64,000 nucleotides of DNA from Bacillus sp. SM2101 (GCF_018588585.1 NZ_JAEUFG010000010.1:1-64000), one strand, 5' to 3'; counted from the first letter of the stretch, positions 9,956 through 19,299 are shown. Numbers and translations: made by a program. Notes: generated by a model from the letters alone, not told the origin.

Positions 9956-10531
9956 GTGGTTAAAGATCGAAAACAACTAATAATAGACGCAGCGACAAAA
10001 TCTTTTTCTCTGTTTGGGTACAAAGCAACAACAATGGATCAAGTCGCAAAGCTAGCTAACGTTGGGAAAGGTACGATATATACATTCTTTAAAAATAAAG
10101 AAGAGTTATTTGACGAAATAACATCTTCATTAATTGCCGAAATGAAAGAGGCTGCAGAAGAAGCAATTGATCCAACATTACGTTTCTACGAGAATGCGCA
10201 CAGAGCTTTATACAAAATATTGGAATTTAGAAAGAGACATCAACTGATGATCAAGTTAATTGAAGAGGAAAATCAGATTGGTACACCTGCAGTTCAAGAA
10301 GCTATGGTTAAACTCGAAGATGCTATTATTGGATTTATTAAACAGAAAATTATCGTTGCAATAGATAAAAAAGAAATGAGAAATTGTGATCCAGAAATGA
10401 CTGCATTTATTTTTTTGAAATTGTATATTGCATTAATTTTTGATTGGGAAAAAAATCACGAACCTTTAGGTAAGGAACAAATATTACACTTATTCGAGCT
10501 CTATTTCTTAGAGGGATTATCAATTAGATGA
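9956..10531 (+). CDS. yhgD: TetR/AcrR-family repressor YhgD
   Basis: 191 residues from GTG at 9956 behind TGAGGTG. The N-terminal helix-turn-helix (about 26-51, TMDQVAKLANVGKGTIYTFF) is typical of TetR regulators; the rest is a helical ligand-binding and dimer domain that shows no recognisable ligand. yhgE follows after 65 nt, and nearly the same palindrome precedes both genes, so YhgD probably represses itself and yhgE. The same gene pair is found in B. subtilis. Inducer unknown. Confidence 0.85.
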   Translation: MVKDRKQLIIDAATKSFSLFGYKATTMDQVAKLANVGKGTIYTFFKNKEELFDEITSSLIAEMKEAAEEAIDPTLRFYENAHRALYKILEFRKRHQLMIKLIEEENQIGTPAVQEAMVKLEDAIIGFIKQKIIVAIDKKEMRNCDPEMTAFIFLKLYIALIFDWEKNHEPLGKEQILHLFELYFLEGLSIR

Positions 10532-10553
10532 TCCTTAAATTTTTCAGCATTAT

Positions 10554-10576
10554 TGACCAAATGAACAAAACAGTCA
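10554..10576. promoter_or_regulatory. Operator-like site O2 upstream of yhgE
   Basis: TGACCAAATGAACA followed by four variable bases and AGTCA, the same 23-bp site as O1 in opposite orientation. It lies 20 nt before the yhgE start, next to the ribosome-binding region. Confidence 0.75.
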
Positions 10577-10596
10577 AATGTTACTAGGGGGATACT

Positions 10597-12801
10597 ATGA
10601 GAGGAATATCATTGTTAATTCAAGAACTAAAAGCGATGGTAACGAACAAGAAACTCATTGTTCCAATCATTGTGTTAATGTTTATTCCGCTGTTATATAG
10701 TGGGATGTTTTTATGGGCTTTCTGGGATCCATACGATCAAATGGATCGCTTACCTGTAGCAGTTGTAAATCAAGATACTGGAACAGAGTATAATGATGAA
10801 GAACTGCACATAGGAGATGATCTAGTAGACCAATTAAAAGATAATGAAGGTTTTGGATGGGATTTTGTCGATAAAAATGTAGCTCAAGAAGGGTTAGACA
10901 ATCTAGATTATTATATGATGGTTGAAATTCCAGCAGATTTTTCTGAGCGTGCTACAACATTGTTAGAAGATAACCCTACCAAACTAGAGCTTAAATATAT
11001 ACCGAATGAAAGTTATAACTTTCTTGCTGGACAAATTGGAGAATCTGCAATTGAAAAAATTAAAGCTGAGCTAGCGAATGAAATTAGTGCAACATTCGCA
11101 GAAAGCTTATTTGACAATGTTGATGAATTAGCAGATGGTTTAACAGAGGCTAGTGATGGTGCAAGTAAGATTGATGATGGAGTTACCGAACTTAACGATG
11201 GTGCAATTACGTTGCAAGAAAATTTAGCAAGGCTAGCAAGCAATACAATTACATTTAAGGAAGGGTTACAAGCATCAAATAATGGTTCAAAAGAATTAGT
11301 TGATGGCGTAACAGCTTTAAAAGATGGATTTGAGGAAATGAAGACAGGCCAGGAAGAATTGTTAGCTGGAGCTCTTGAAGCTCAAACTGGTACAGAACAA
11401 TTGTCAAATGGTTTGCAACAATCACTACAGGGAGTGGAAACAGCTCAGTCTTCTATTCCTCAATTAACAGATGGATCCTTACAGTTAAATGAAGGGACCC
11501 AACAGTTAATTGGATCAATAGAACAATGGAAGCAAGCAGCAGAACAAACTGCAGCTGGGTCAACCGAGTTGTCAAACGGTATTGAACAACTAAATGAAGT
11601 TATTCAACCAATGTTGGATTCGTTACCTGAAGAACAAAAGGAACAACTTAAAGTAACAATGGCGAGCTTAATAGATGGAAGTAAAGAAGTAAATGGTGGA
11701 TTAGAACAGTTAACGGTTGCTGCTGACGAAATCAATGGTGGTGCAACAGTACTTTCAACAGAAATGAATAAGCTTCATCAAGGACAACTTGCGTTACAAA
11801 CTGGAATAATCGAGTTGGCTGAAGGGCAACAGCTGCTAGTTGATGGTGCTACTAAACTGTTAGATGGTCAAGATCAACTTGTAGGAGGGCTTCAATTATT
11901 CGGAGAAAAGATTACAGAGGTACAAGTAGGTACTGGCAATTTACTAGACGGTAGTAATAAATTATCAGCTGGTATAGATGAATTAGCAACTGGCTCTTTG
12001 GCGCTAGAAGATGGAGCTAGTCAATTAGCAGATGGATCTATAGAATTAATTGATGGGTTTGGAGAGCTTTCTGACGGAACGAATGAACTTTCTACGAAAT
12101 TAACTGATGCCTCCACAGAGACATCGGAAATATCAGGTAACGATGATATGTATAATATGTTCGCAGACCCAGTAACAGTCGAAGAAAAGAAAATGAATGA
12201 AGTACCAAACTATGGAACAGGGTTTGCGCCATACTTCTTAAGTTTAGGGTTGTTTGTGGGGGCATTGCTCTTGTCGATTGTATTTCCTTTACGTGAAACG
12301 GTCGCAGCCCCAAAAAATCCGTTTAGTTGGTTTATTAGTAAATTTGGAGTACTGGTTATAGTTGGTATAATTCAAGCGCTAATAGCCGATGCAGTGCTAT
12401 TATATGGCTTAGGTCTTGAAGTGAAAAGTGTCCCATTATTTATCTTGTTTAGCATTCTAACTAGTGTCACCTTTATCACATTGATTCAGTTTTTAGTGAC
12501 TTGCTTTAATGATCCAGGACGCTTCTTAGCAATAGTTATTTTAATTTTGCAATTAACAACTAGTGCCGGAACGTTCCCGTTAGAAGTAATTCCAGATGTA
12601 TTACAACCGTTTAATACATTATTACCAATGACCTATACAGTTTCAGGGTTGAAGGCAGTAATATCAAGCGGTGATTATGGATTTATGTGGCAAAATGCAA
12701 CAATCCTCTTAATGTTCATTGTATTGATGTCATTAGGAACGCTATTATATTTTGTAATGCAGTTTAAGCGTAAATATGGAGCAAATGCTGCACAATCATA
12801 A
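10597..12801 (+). CDS. yhgE: YhgE/Pip-family membrane protein
   Basis: 734 residues, ATG behind TAGGGGG. The YhgE/Pip family includes the phage infection protein of Lactococcus, a receptor needed for phage DNA entry, and ESX/type VII accessory-like proteins. One membrane helix (about 18-43) precedes a long extracellular region rich in short pseudo-repeats such as LxDGxxxLxxG (about 170-510), predicted helical coiled coil. Five or six further helices follow from about 543, an ABC-2-like permease segment. Expression is probably tied to YhgD through O2. Native function is not established; drug or membrane-stress export is only a guess. Confidence 0.85.
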   Translation: MRGISLLIQELKAMVTNKKLIVPIIVLMFIPLLYSGMFLWAFWDPYDQMDRLPVAVVNQDTGTEYNDEELHIGDDLVDQLKDNEGFGWDFVDKNVAQEGLDNLDYYMMVEIPADFSERATTLLEDNPTKLELKYIPNESYNFLAGQIGESAIEKIKAELANEISATFAESLFDNVDELADGLTEASDGASKIDDGVTELNDGAITLQENLARLASNTITFKEGLQASNNGSKELVDGVTALKDGFEEMKTGQEELLAGALEAQTGTEQLSNGLQQSLQGVETAQSSIPQLTDGSLQLNEGTQQLIGSIEQWKQAAEQTAAGSTELSNGIEQLNEVIQPMLDSLPEEQKEQLKVTMASLIDGSKEVNGGLEQLTVAADEINGGATVLSTEMNKLHQGQLALQTGIIELAEGQQLLVDGATKLLDGQDQLVGGLQLFGEKITEVQVGTGNLLDGSNKLSAGIDELATGSLALEDGASQLADGSIELIDGFGELSDGTNELSTKLTDASTETSEISGNDDMYNMFADPVTVEEKKMNEVPNYGTGFAPYFLSLGLFVGALLLSIVFPLRETVAAPKNPFSWFISKFGVLVIVGIIQALIADAVLLYGLGLEVKSVPLFILFSILTSVTFITLIQFLVTCFNDPGRFLAIVILILQLTTSAGTFPLEVIPDVLQPFNTLLPMTYTVSGLKAVISSGDYGFMWQNATILLMFIVLMSLGTLLYFVMQFKRKYGANAAQS

Positions 12802-12882
12802 TGAACAAATCTTGGAATTTCAAGTGGAGAGTCTATTCAACTGATTCCTGAAATAAAGAAAAAATATTAGAGCATAGAACAA

Positions 12883-12920
12883 AGCCTGCTGATTGGTTAT
12901 CAGCAGGCTATTATTTATAA
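12883..12920. terminator. Terminator between yhgE and yhfH
   Basis: AGCCTGCTGAT-TGGTT-ATCAGCAGGCT is a perfect 11-bp stem followed by ATTATTTATAAATTTT. Position suggests it serves yhgE and, on the other strand, yhfH. Confidence 0.85.
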
Positions 12921-12926
12921 ATTTTA

Positions 12927-13055
12927 TTATTTAACATGAAGACAATCGTTACAGATGTTACCATAGCATTCATGTTGTTCATCTATTTCTTTATTACAAT
13001 CAGTACATTTTTTTGGTGGTAAGTTTTTGAAGAAGTCACTACTTTTCTCAATCAT
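12927..13055 (-). CDS. yhfH: YhfH-family small zinc-ribbon-like protein
   Basis: 42 residues, ATG at 13055 with GGAGGGG at good spacing. The sequence contains two Cys pairs, KKCTDCNKE and NICNDCLH, with a further Cys in HECYG, which suggests a small zinc ribbon. It resembles YhfH, which lies beside yhfI in B. subtilis, and yhfI is the next gene here. Function is unknown. It is short enough that automatic calling can miss it, but the codon pattern, ribosome-binding site and synteny all support it. Confidence 0.82.
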   Translation of the reverse strand: MIEKSSDFFKNLPPKKCTDCNKEIDEQHECYGNICNDCLHVK

Positions 13056-13082
13056 TTCGTATCCCCTCCGAATTATGTTATG

Positions 13083-13130
13083 TATATATTGTATTATAAC
13101 AGTTTTGTTTAGTCAATAACTGTTTTGTAA
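13083..13130. promoter_or_regulatory. Inverted repeat in the yhfH promoter region
   Basis: AACAGTT and AACTGTT form 7-bp arms about 13 nt apart, overlapping a TATAAT (minus strand) that could be the yhfH -10 element. No well-spaced -35 is visible. A regulator binding site is possible. Confidence 0.35.
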
Positions 13131-13310
13131 CAAAGCTTGTAAATAGGCAAAACTGATCGCATACATTCATCATAAATGGCTCTTAGGTGTATCCACGATA
13201 TTTAACGAAGAACGGTTAGGTTCTAGCAGGTTCAAGTAAGCCAGTGTAATATTTAGGTGTAAAAGGGTACAATGAAATGAAATAGGAGTATTTTGAAAGG
13301 AAGAATGAAG

Positions 13311-14042
13311 ATGAAGATGACAGTAATTGGATATTGGGGTGGATATCCTGCCGCAGGAGAAGCAACGTCAGGTTACTTAATTGAGCATGAAGGTTTTTCA
13401 TTATTAGTTGATTGCGGAAGTGCGGTTCTATCACAACTTCAAAAATTTATTCAAATTGACCAACTAGATGCTGTTTTACTTTCTCACTATCATCATGATC
13501 ATATTGCAGACATTGGCCCTCTACAATACGCTTTGTTAATTCACCGTTTTATGGGGAAAGAACTGAAGGAACTACCGATTTATGGACATTCACATGATCA
13601 AATAGAGTTTGATAGGCTATCGTATAAAAATATTTCAAGAGGAATTGCATATAACCCTGAAAAAAAATTACACATTGGACCTTTTTCCATTACCTTTATT
13701 CAAACAGTTCATCCGGTAATGTGTTATGCAATGAGAATACAAGCAGGTGGTCAATCAATAGTTTATACAGCTGACTCTAGTTTTGATAAGAAATTTATTT
13801 CATTTGCTCAACAAGCTGATTTATTTATTTGTGAAAGCAATTTATATGCAAATCAAAATGGAACGAACGCTGGACACATGACTAGTGAAGAAGCTGGTTA
13901 TATCGCAAATAAAGCAAAAGTCAAGGAACTTTTACTAACACATCTTCCTCACTTTGGTGAGCATGAACAATTAATTAGGGAAGCTGAAAAACTATATCAA
14001 GGTAATGTAACGCTTGCAAAGACTGGCTATGTTTGGGGTTGA
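13311..14042 (+). CDS. yhfI: MBL-fold metallohydrolase YhfI
   Basis: 243 residues from ATG 13311, placed 7 nt after AAAGGAAG; upstream TTG and ATG codons give slightly longer options. The metal-binding motif HYHHDHIAD is present, with a further His in the QTVHPVMCY segment, Asp in VYTADSSFD and a C-terminal His in LLTHLPHFG. This set is that of the RNase Z-like/YhfI group of the metallo-beta-lactamase fold, which binds two metal ions. The reaction is not known for YhfI. Neighbour order yhfH-yhfI-lcfB matches B. subtilis. Confidence 0.85.
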   Translation: MKMTVIGYWGGYPAAGEATSGYLIEHEGFSLLVDCGSAVLSQLQKFIQIDQLDAVLLSHYHHDHIADIGPLQYALLIHRFMGKELKELPIYGHSHDQIEFDRLSYKNISRGIAYNPEKKLHIGPFSITFIQTVHPVMCYAMRIQAGGQSIVYTADSSFDKKFISFAQQADLFICESNLYANQNGTNAGHMTSEEAGYIANKAKVKELLLTHLPHFGEHEQLIREAEKLYQGNVTLAKTGYVWG

Positions 14043-14096
14043 AATAGTTAAAAATAATGAAATGAAATAAATTTCAGAAATTTTTTATTTCGTTCC

Positions 14097-14125
14097 TTGA
14101 GTAAACTAGATTATTTCAATATAAT
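14097..14125 (+). promoter_or_regulatory. SigA promoter of lcfB
   Basis: TTGAGT (14097-14102), a 17-nt spacer and TATAAT (14120-14125). It is well formed and 68 nt before the lcfB start codon. Confidence 0.75.
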
Positions 14126-14153
14126 AGAAGTGTATATTAATATGCCGAAAAAA

Positions 14154-14171
14154 TGAATGGTTACTCATTCA
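14154..14171. promoter_or_regulatory. FadR-type operator upstream of lcfB
   Basis: TGAATGGTTACTCATTCA differs at one defined position from the B. subtilis FadR (YsiA) consensus TGAATGAMTANTCATTCA. It lies just downstream of the expected transcription start, where it would block transcription until released by long-chain acyl-CoA. Confidence 0.85.
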
Positions 14172-14192
14172 TTATAATAGGGAGGGAGTATT

Positions 14193-15749
14193 TTGAATTT
14201 AACTTCGCGCTTGTCAGAATCTGCACAGAAATACCCAGCAAAACCAGCTTATATTTTTCAAGATAAAGCTAGCACATATGCTGAGCTAGATAGTGCTGTG
14301 AATGCGTTTGCTAGTGGGTTAGACAAACTAGGTATTGGCAAAGGGGATCACATTGCACTTTTATTAGGTAATTCACCTTACTTTGTAATTTCGCTTTACG
14401 GTGCATTGAAGGTAGGAGCAACTATTATACCTATTAATCCTATTTATACTGCCGATGAAATTAGTTATATCGTTAATAATGGGGATGTTAAAGCGATTAT
14501 TACCTTTGATGTTTTACTTCCACAAGTAGAACCTATGCTTCCTATCATGAAAGGTGTCGAGCATATCATTTATTGTGAAACACCACAAGGGAAAGAGGCG
14601 GGTGTTGATTCATCTGCAATTGTTGCATCTGAAAAAATGAAATCGTTTTCAAAGATAATCTCATTAGGAAGCTTTACTTATGAAGGTCCAACATTAGCTG
14701 AAGATGATGTAGCGGTTATCCTTTATACATCAGGAACAACTGGGAAACCAAAAGGGGCAATGCTGACTCATAAAAATTTGTATAGTAATGCGATAGATGT
14801 TGCACAATATTTAAAATTAAGTGATACTGACCGAGTAATTACTACATTACCGATGTTTCATGTGTTTTGCCTAACCGTTGCACTGAATGCGCCACTTATG
14901 AATGGTGGAACGTTGATAATATTACCAAAGTTTAGTCCCGAAGAAGTATTTCGTGTTGCAAAGACATATGAAGCGACAGTTTTTGCAGGTGTCCCAACGA
15001 TGTATAACTTTTTATTACAACATCCAGAGGGAAATAAAGAAGATTTAGCATCTTTACGTCTTTGTATTTCTGGTGGTGCATCAATGCCAGTAGCACTGTT
15101 AAAAGGTTTTGAACAAAAGTTTAATGTTATCGTATCAGAGGGTTACGGTTTGTCTGAAGCATCGCCAGTTACTGCCTTTAATCCGCTAGATCGTCCAAGA
15201 AAACCAGGCTCTATTGGTACAAGTATTTTTAACATAGAAAATAAGGTAGTTGACGAAATGGGTGAGGAAGTTCCACCTGGACAAGTAGGTGAGCTTATTG
15301 TTCGTGGGCCAAATGTGATGAAAGGCTATTATAAAATGCCTGAAGAAACTGCTCATACGATTATGGATGGCTGGTTATACACTGGTGATTTGGCACGTAT
15401 GGATGAAGAGGGGTATTTTTATATTGTAGATAGAAAAAAAGACATGGTACTAGTAGGTGGATATAATGTATATCCACGAGAAGTAGAAGAGGTTCTATAT
15501 AATCATCCAGATATTATCGAGGCTGCGGTCATTGGTGTTCCAGACCTGAACTTTGGTGAGGCAGTAAAAAGCTTTGTAGTAACAACAAACAACCAACTTA
15601 CTGAGAAAGAAGTCCTTGATTATTGTATAGAGCATCTAGCAAAATATAAAATCCCTACCTCAATAGAGTTTATAGAAGAGTTACCAAAAAACACAACAGG
15701 AAAAATATTAAGACGTGCTTTAAAACAGCAAGCAACAACAAGCTTATAA
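14193..15749 (+). CDS. lcfB: Long-chain-fatty-acid-CoA ligase LcfB
   Basis: 518 residues from TTG behind GGGAGGGAG. ANL-superfamily enzyme that adenylates a fatty acid and passes it to CoA, the entry step of beta-oxidation. The P-loop-like ATP motif [13 protein letters not shown] (about 180-192), the GYGLSEASP segment and the domain hinge [22 protein letters not shown] are all present, as is the C-terminal catalytic lysine in TTGKILRR. The FadR-type box in front predicts induction by fatty acids. Orthologue of B. subtilis LcfB (YhfL). Confidence 0.93.
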   Translation: MNLTSRLSESAQKYPAKPAYIFQDKASTYAELDSAVNAFASGLDKLGIGKGDHIALLLGNSPYFVISLYGALKVGATIIPINPIYTADEISYIVNNGDVKAIITFDVLLPQVEPMLPIMKGVEHIIYCETPQGKEAGVDSSAIVASEKMKSFSKIISLGSFTYEGPTLAEDDVAVILYTSGTTGKPKGAMLTHKNLYSNAIDVAQYLKLSDTDRVITTLPMFHVFCLTVALNAPLMNGGTLIILPKFSPEEVFRVAKTYEATVFAGVPTMYNFLLQHPEGNKEDLASLRLCISGGASMPVALLKGFEQKFNVIVSEGYGLSEASPVTAFNPLDRPRKPGSIGTSIFNIENKVVDEMGEEVPPGQVGELIVRGPNVMKGYYKMPEETAHTIMDGWLYTGDLARMDEEGYFYIVDRKKDMVLVGGYNVYPREVEEVLYNHPDIIEAAVIGVPDLNFGEAVKSFVVTTNNQLTEKEVLDYCIEHLAKYKIPTSIEFIEELPKNTTGKILRRALKQQATTSL

Positions 15750-15806
15750 TTGTAGCAACATAAGATATAGGCTAATTGTAACATATACAAATAGATCAAC
15801 AGCATG

Positions 15807-15848
15807 AAGGTCAGAGCCCCAGTTTAGCTAGGGTCTGACCTTTTATTT
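15807..15848. terminator. Terminator between lcfB and the convergent membrane-protein gene
   Basis: AAGGTCAGA(G)CCC and GGGTCTGACCTT pair with one bulged base, followed by TTATTTG. It probably serves lcfB, and perhaps the opposite strand too. Confidence 0.75.
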
Positions 15849-15863
15849 GTAAAGCGCTTTCAA
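15849..15863. promoter_or_regulatory. cre-like palindrome
   Basis: TGTAAAGCGCTTTCA contains the AAAGCGCTTT centre of CcpA sites but has poor outer positions. It lies between two convergent 3' ends, so a regulatory role is doubtful. Confidence 0.25.
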
Positions 15864-15885
15864 AAAATTCAAATAGAGATGGGAA

Positions 15886-16716
15886 TTACGCCGCACGCTG
15901 ACGTCTAAAGCTTTTTTCGGCTTTTCCAGTTTGTAATTGCCACATATGCCAAAAGACATATGGAACGATTAAGATGAAGTTAATCATGCCCCATGTTTTT
16001 AATACTTCTGGATTATACCAAGAAGAGGAATCCATCGTCATAGGGAATATATCAAAACTTGCTCTTAAGAGCAGGTGTGCAGCTAGTGTATATACTCGAG
16101 CAGTAATATATAATTCTGGACGTCCTTTCATCAATGGGTATAGCTCTGCTGCAAGTAAAATAGTTAATGAACTCGCAAAATAGACAGGACTCTCAGCATA
16201 GACGAAGCAAGCGTTCCATGTTGTATAGAGAAAGTTCCAAGAAGCAGTCGTATAAGCTATAAGATCTCCATGTTTTTCAGTAGTAATCTTCCAAAACTTT
16301 GGAGCGAATGGTATGGTGACACATAAGAGAAACCCGGTTGCTGCATTAAAGTAATTACCCATAGTAGCATCTTTTATCGTTGCTTCCATAATATTTAAAA
16401 ACAAGATGGCGTAGAAAAACCATAGAAATTGCTCTGATTTTAGAAAATCCCATATTTTGCCTTTTTTATTTTCGTAAACGGCTATACGCGAAAAGCCAAC
16501 GATGATGGTTGGTAAGATGACACTTAATATTTTCGCCCAGCGAAACCATCCTTCAACTCCACCTAGAATCCATAATGGGAATGTAAATAGAGATGCAATC
16601 CAAAAATAAGCTGCTAGTTTATAGTGCTTTCTGAAAAAAGCGACGATGAATATTAAAACAATAAAGTAAATAGGCATAGTAATTACGTGTGGCCAAATGG
16701 TAATATTCATAATCAT
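15886..16716 (-). CDS. Uncharacterised polytopic membrane protein
   Basis: 276 residues, ATG after AGAGGATGAG. I do not recognise the family with certainty. Seven or so hydrophobic segments are spread over the whole length (first about 12-28, last about 245-262), joined by short loops. Aromatic and charged residues cluster in loops such as GGVEGWFRWAK and MTMDSSSWYNPE. There is no signal peptide beyond the first helix and the C-terminus is basic (KSFRRQRAA), suggesting a cytoplasmic tail. It stands alone on the minus strand between lcfB and the crotonase gene. Confidence 0.7.
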   Translation of the reverse strand: MIMNITIWPHVITMPIYFIVLIFIVAFFRKHYKLAAYFWIASLFTFPLWILGGVEGWFRWAKILSVILPTIIVGFSRIAVYENKKGKIWDFLKSEQFLWFFYAILFLNIMEATIKDATMGNYFNAATGFLLCVTIPFAPKFWKITTEKHGDLIAYTTASWNFLYTTWNACFVYAESPVYFASSLTILLAAELYPLMKGRPELYITARVYTLAAHLLLRASFDIFPMTMDSSSWYNPEVLKTWGMINFILIVPYVFWHMWQLQTGKAEKSFRRQRAA

Positions 16717-16885
16717 CTCATCCTCTACGTTATTTAATTTTTAATATAAAATAATGTCATGAAAAAATTTGAATGATAACGTATCGAACGTTCGGTATAC
16801 CATAATTATACTGCTAAAATTCTTTGCTATCAATGTGAAAAGTATCACAATTTCATGACATTTATACATATAAATAGTTTGTCAA

Positions 16886-17041
16886 AGCTCTTTTCTTAAA
16901 CTCTGTTGCTATTGTTATCAAATTAGTACGATAACAAGTGGTTTTATATGTTGGGCATCGTCGTATGAAAGAAAAGGTACCACGAATGCTAGTTGACTAC
17001 TTGTTTATTTCTTAATACGAAAAAACAACATGAAAACAGCA
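16886..17041 (+). repeat. MITE-like dispersed repeat, copy 5
   Basis: Starts AGCTCTTTTCTTAAACTCTG and ends GAAAACAGCA, with the internal AGAAAAGGTACCACGAATGC core. Nearly full length at 156 bp. Confidence 0.7.
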
Positions 17042-17165
17042 TTACTAATAATGGACACTACGATGAGTTGTATAAGAACTTAATCATTTTAAATGTAGAA
17101 AGGATGCCACCAATGCTAGATGTATACGTGTTTATATTTTGTCAAACAGCGCATAAATCTATAAA
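17042..17165 (+). repeat. Partial MITE-like repeat adjoining copy 5
   Basis: Carries GAAAGGATGCCACCAATGCTAG, then ATACGTGTTTATATTTTGTC and AAACAGCGC, which match the right half of the family. The left end is missing. Copies 5 and 6 are in tandem and explain the 520-nt gap before the crotonase gene. Confidence 0.5.
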
Positions 17166-17239
17166 AAACAAAATTTTCTGAATGATTTTTCTTTAAAAAA
17201 AGGAATTTATTCATTTCACTTAGAATTAGAACAATAACT

Positions 17240-18043
17240 ATGAAAAAAAATGAAGTAGGTGATCTTATTAGTGTCGTAAAATTGCATGTTGAAAATCATA
17301 TTGCAACTGTTACATTAAATCGTCCTGAGGCTCTTAATTGTTTTAATTACGATTTGCTATGTAGTCTAGAGAAAAAGATTGAAGAAATACATGCTAGTAG
17401 CGATATTAGAGTTGTTATTTTTACTGGGACAGGAGATAAGGCATTTTCAGTAGGGGCAGACTTAAAAGAGAGAAGAACATTATCTGACATAGAAGTAAAA
17501 AGAAATTTAACTAAAATCGGTCAATTATTCACAAACATTGATAAACTCCCTCAGCCGACAATAGCTGCAATAAATGGTTATGCATTTGGTGGTGGGCTCG
17601 AGTTAGCTCTTTCTTGTGATTTTCGTTTCGTTGTTGAAGGTACACAATTAGGCTTAACTGAAACGAGTTTAGCTATTATACCAGGTGCTGGCGGTACACA
17701 ACGTCTACCTCGAATAATAGGAACAGAAAAAGCTCTAGAATTAATTTTGACAGCTAAGAGATTAAATTCTGCACAGGCTTTAACGTATGGTTTAGTTACT
17801 AAAGTTGTACCTAAAGATCATTTAATAGCCGAAAGTGTACAATTTGCTAATGAAATGCTGAAAAATGGCCCTGTTGCTTTACAACAAGCAAAATTTGCTA
17901 TTAAGCAGGGGATGAATACTGATATACAAACAGGTCTGGAAATTGAAAGAAAAGCATATGAAGTAACAATTCCGACCGAAGATCGATTGGAAGCTCTACA
18001 TGCATTTTCCGAGAAGCGACCTCCTAAATTTCACGGAAAATAA
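17240..18043 (+). CDS. Enoyl-CoA hydratase/isomerase (crotonase) family protein
   Basis: 267 residues. Crotonase-fold enzyme, most like short-chain enoyl-CoA hydratases of beta-oxidation. The oxyanion-hole region (NGYAFGGGLELALSCDFR, about 112-129) and the PGAGGTQRL segment (148-156) are intact, and both catalytic glutamates of true hydratases are present (Glu141 in LTETS, Glu167 in ALELIL). The start is uncertain: ATG 17240 lacks a good ribosome-binding site. Proximity to the FadR-boxed lcfB suggests fatty-acid breakdown, though no FadR box was seen in front of this gene. Confidence 0.88.
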   Translation: MKKNEVGDLISVVKLHVENHIATVTLNRPEALNCFNYDLLCSLEKKIEEIHASSDIRVVIFTGTGDKAFSVGADLKERRTLSDIEVKRNLTKIGQLFTNIDKLPQPTIAAINGYAFGGGLELALSCDFRFVVEGTQLGLTETSLAIIPGAGGTQRLPRIIGTEKALELILTAKRLNSAQALTYGLVTKVVPKDHLIAESVQFANEMLKNGPVALQQAKFAIKQGMNTDIQTGLEIERKAYEVTIPTEDRLEALHAFSEKRPPKFHGK

Positions 18044-18111
18044 TGAGTAATATTTTTTGATAATTAATAATATTCATATATTAATTAGTGTGACGTTTAT
18101 AGACACTGTTC

Positions 18112-18137
18112 TTTGTTCAAATGGAACAGTTATTACG
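18112..18137 (+). terminator. Weak hairpin after the crotonase gene
   Basis: CTGTTC and GAACAG (extended by A/T) pair across a 12-nt loop but no U-run follows, so termination here would be inefficient. Confidence 0.35.
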
Positions 18138-18154
18138 AATTATGAAAAAAAATC

Positions 18155-18182
18155 TTGATGTTTTATATTATTCATGTATAAT
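18155..18182 (+). promoter_or_regulatory. Promoter of the ABC importer operon
   Basis: TTGATG (18155-18160), a 16-nt spacer and a perfect TATAAT (18177-18182), about 100 nt before the substrate-binding protein gene. Confidence 0.65.
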
Positions 18183-18186
18183 TTAA

Positions 18187-18236
18187 TGCATAAAAGCACC
18201 GAAGCATAAAAGCATAAAAGCGTAAAAGTGTAAAAG
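18187..18236 (+). repeat. Short tandem repeat in the importer leader
   Basis: Four to five imperfect 8-10-nt units of the form GCATAAAA / GCGTAAAA / GTGTAAAA lie immediately downstream of the -10 element, so they would form the first part of the transcript. Confidence 0.6.
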
Positions 18237-18283
18237 AAACAAATAAAACATAGAATAATAGTTTACAAGGGGGGTTTTAAAAG

Positions 18284-19282
18284 ATGAAAAAAAGTTTGAA
18301 AGGTATACTCGGAAGTACTCTTGCTTCAGTATTAATTTTGAGTGGCTGTGGCACTGACGAAAGCGGTGGATCCAATACAGGGGATGCTGGAGAAACATAT
18401 AAAATAGGTGTGACACAAATTGTAGAGCATGACTCATTAGATGCTGCGTTTGATGGATTTAAGCAAGCATTAGCAGATAAGGGATTAGAGGTTGAATATG
18501 ACGTTCAAATTGCTCAAGGTGACCCTAATACGAGTAATTTAATAGCAGAGAAGTTAGTAGGAGATAATGTAGACTTAATTTTTGCTAACTCAACTCCAAG
18601 TGCTCAAGGTGTGTTAAATGAAACGAGTGAAATTCCAATCGTATTTACGTCTGTGACTGATCCGGTTGGTGCTGAGCTAGTAGAAGCAATGGATAGGCCT
18701 GGTACGAATATAACGGGTACAACTGATACACATCCAAATGCAGTACCAAATACAGTTGAATTTATCGACCAATATTTTGAAGGTAAACGTGTAGGGATGG
18801 TATACAACTCTGGAGAACAAAATTCCAATGCACAAGTTAAACTAGTGGAAGAAGCAATGAAAGGAACAGATCTTGAAATTGTCTCAGCATCTGTGTCAAC
18901 ATCTGCTGAGGTAAAGCAAGCGACTGAATCTCTCATTGGAAATGTTGATGTGATATACATTATTACAGATAACACTGTTGTTAGTGCGTTAGAATCAGTC
19001 ATCATGGTATCAGAAGAAAATGATATTCCATTGTTTGTAGGTGAACTTGATTCGGTTGAAAATGGTGGATTTGCTGCTTACGGTTTTGACTACTTTGATA
19101 TTGGCTATGAAGCCGGTGAGATGGCAGCACAAATATTAACAGGAGAAAAAACAACTTCAGAACTACCAGTACAGTATCCACAAAACTTAAAATTACAGAT
19201 TAACAAAAAAGCAGCTGAAAATATGGGTATCGATCTAAATAGCGAGTGGGATGATATCGCTGAATATTTAAATGAAGAGTAG
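18284..19282 (+). CDS. ABC importer substrate-binding lipoprotein (ABC_sub_bind/TrpX type)
   Basis: 332 residues, ATG after AAGGGGGG. Signal peptide with lipobox LILSGC (Cys22 would be lipidated), so it is anchored outside the membrane. The mature part is a two-lobe periplasmic-binding fold of the ABC_sub_bind family (PF04392), starting YKIGVTQIVEHDSLD and with the family segment PIVFTSVTDPVGAELV. Characterised relatives bind tryptophan or tyrosine, but the ligand is not readable here and there is no Trp T-box in the leader. The permease and ATPase genes follow. Confidence 0.87.
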   Translation: MKKSLKGILGSTLASVLILSGCGTDESGGSNTGDAGETYKIGVTQIVEHDSLDAAFDGFKQALADKGLEVEYDVQIAQGDPNTSNLIAEKLVGDNVDLIFANSTPSAQGVLNETSEIPIVFTSVTDPVGAELVEAMDRPGTNITGTTDTHPNAVPNTVEFIDQYFEGKRVGMVYNSGEQNSNAQVKLVEEAMKGTDLEIVSASVSTSAEVKQATESLIGNVDVIYIITDNTVVSALESVIMVSEENDIPLFVGELDSVENGGFAAYGFDYFDIGYEAGEMAAQILTGEKTTSELPVQYPQNLKLQINKKAAENMGIDLNSEWDDIAEYLNEE

Positions 19283-19299
19283 TGAATAGATTACTATTG

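Noticed and set aside
16993..17181. 62-codon frame before the crotonase gene
   Set aside because: It lies wholly inside two copies of the dispersed repeat and has no ribosome-binding site.
18044..18283. T-box or other amino-acid riboswitch before the importer operon
   Set aside because: No T-box sequence, no specifier stem and no antiterminator; the leader is short and dominated by a simple repeat.
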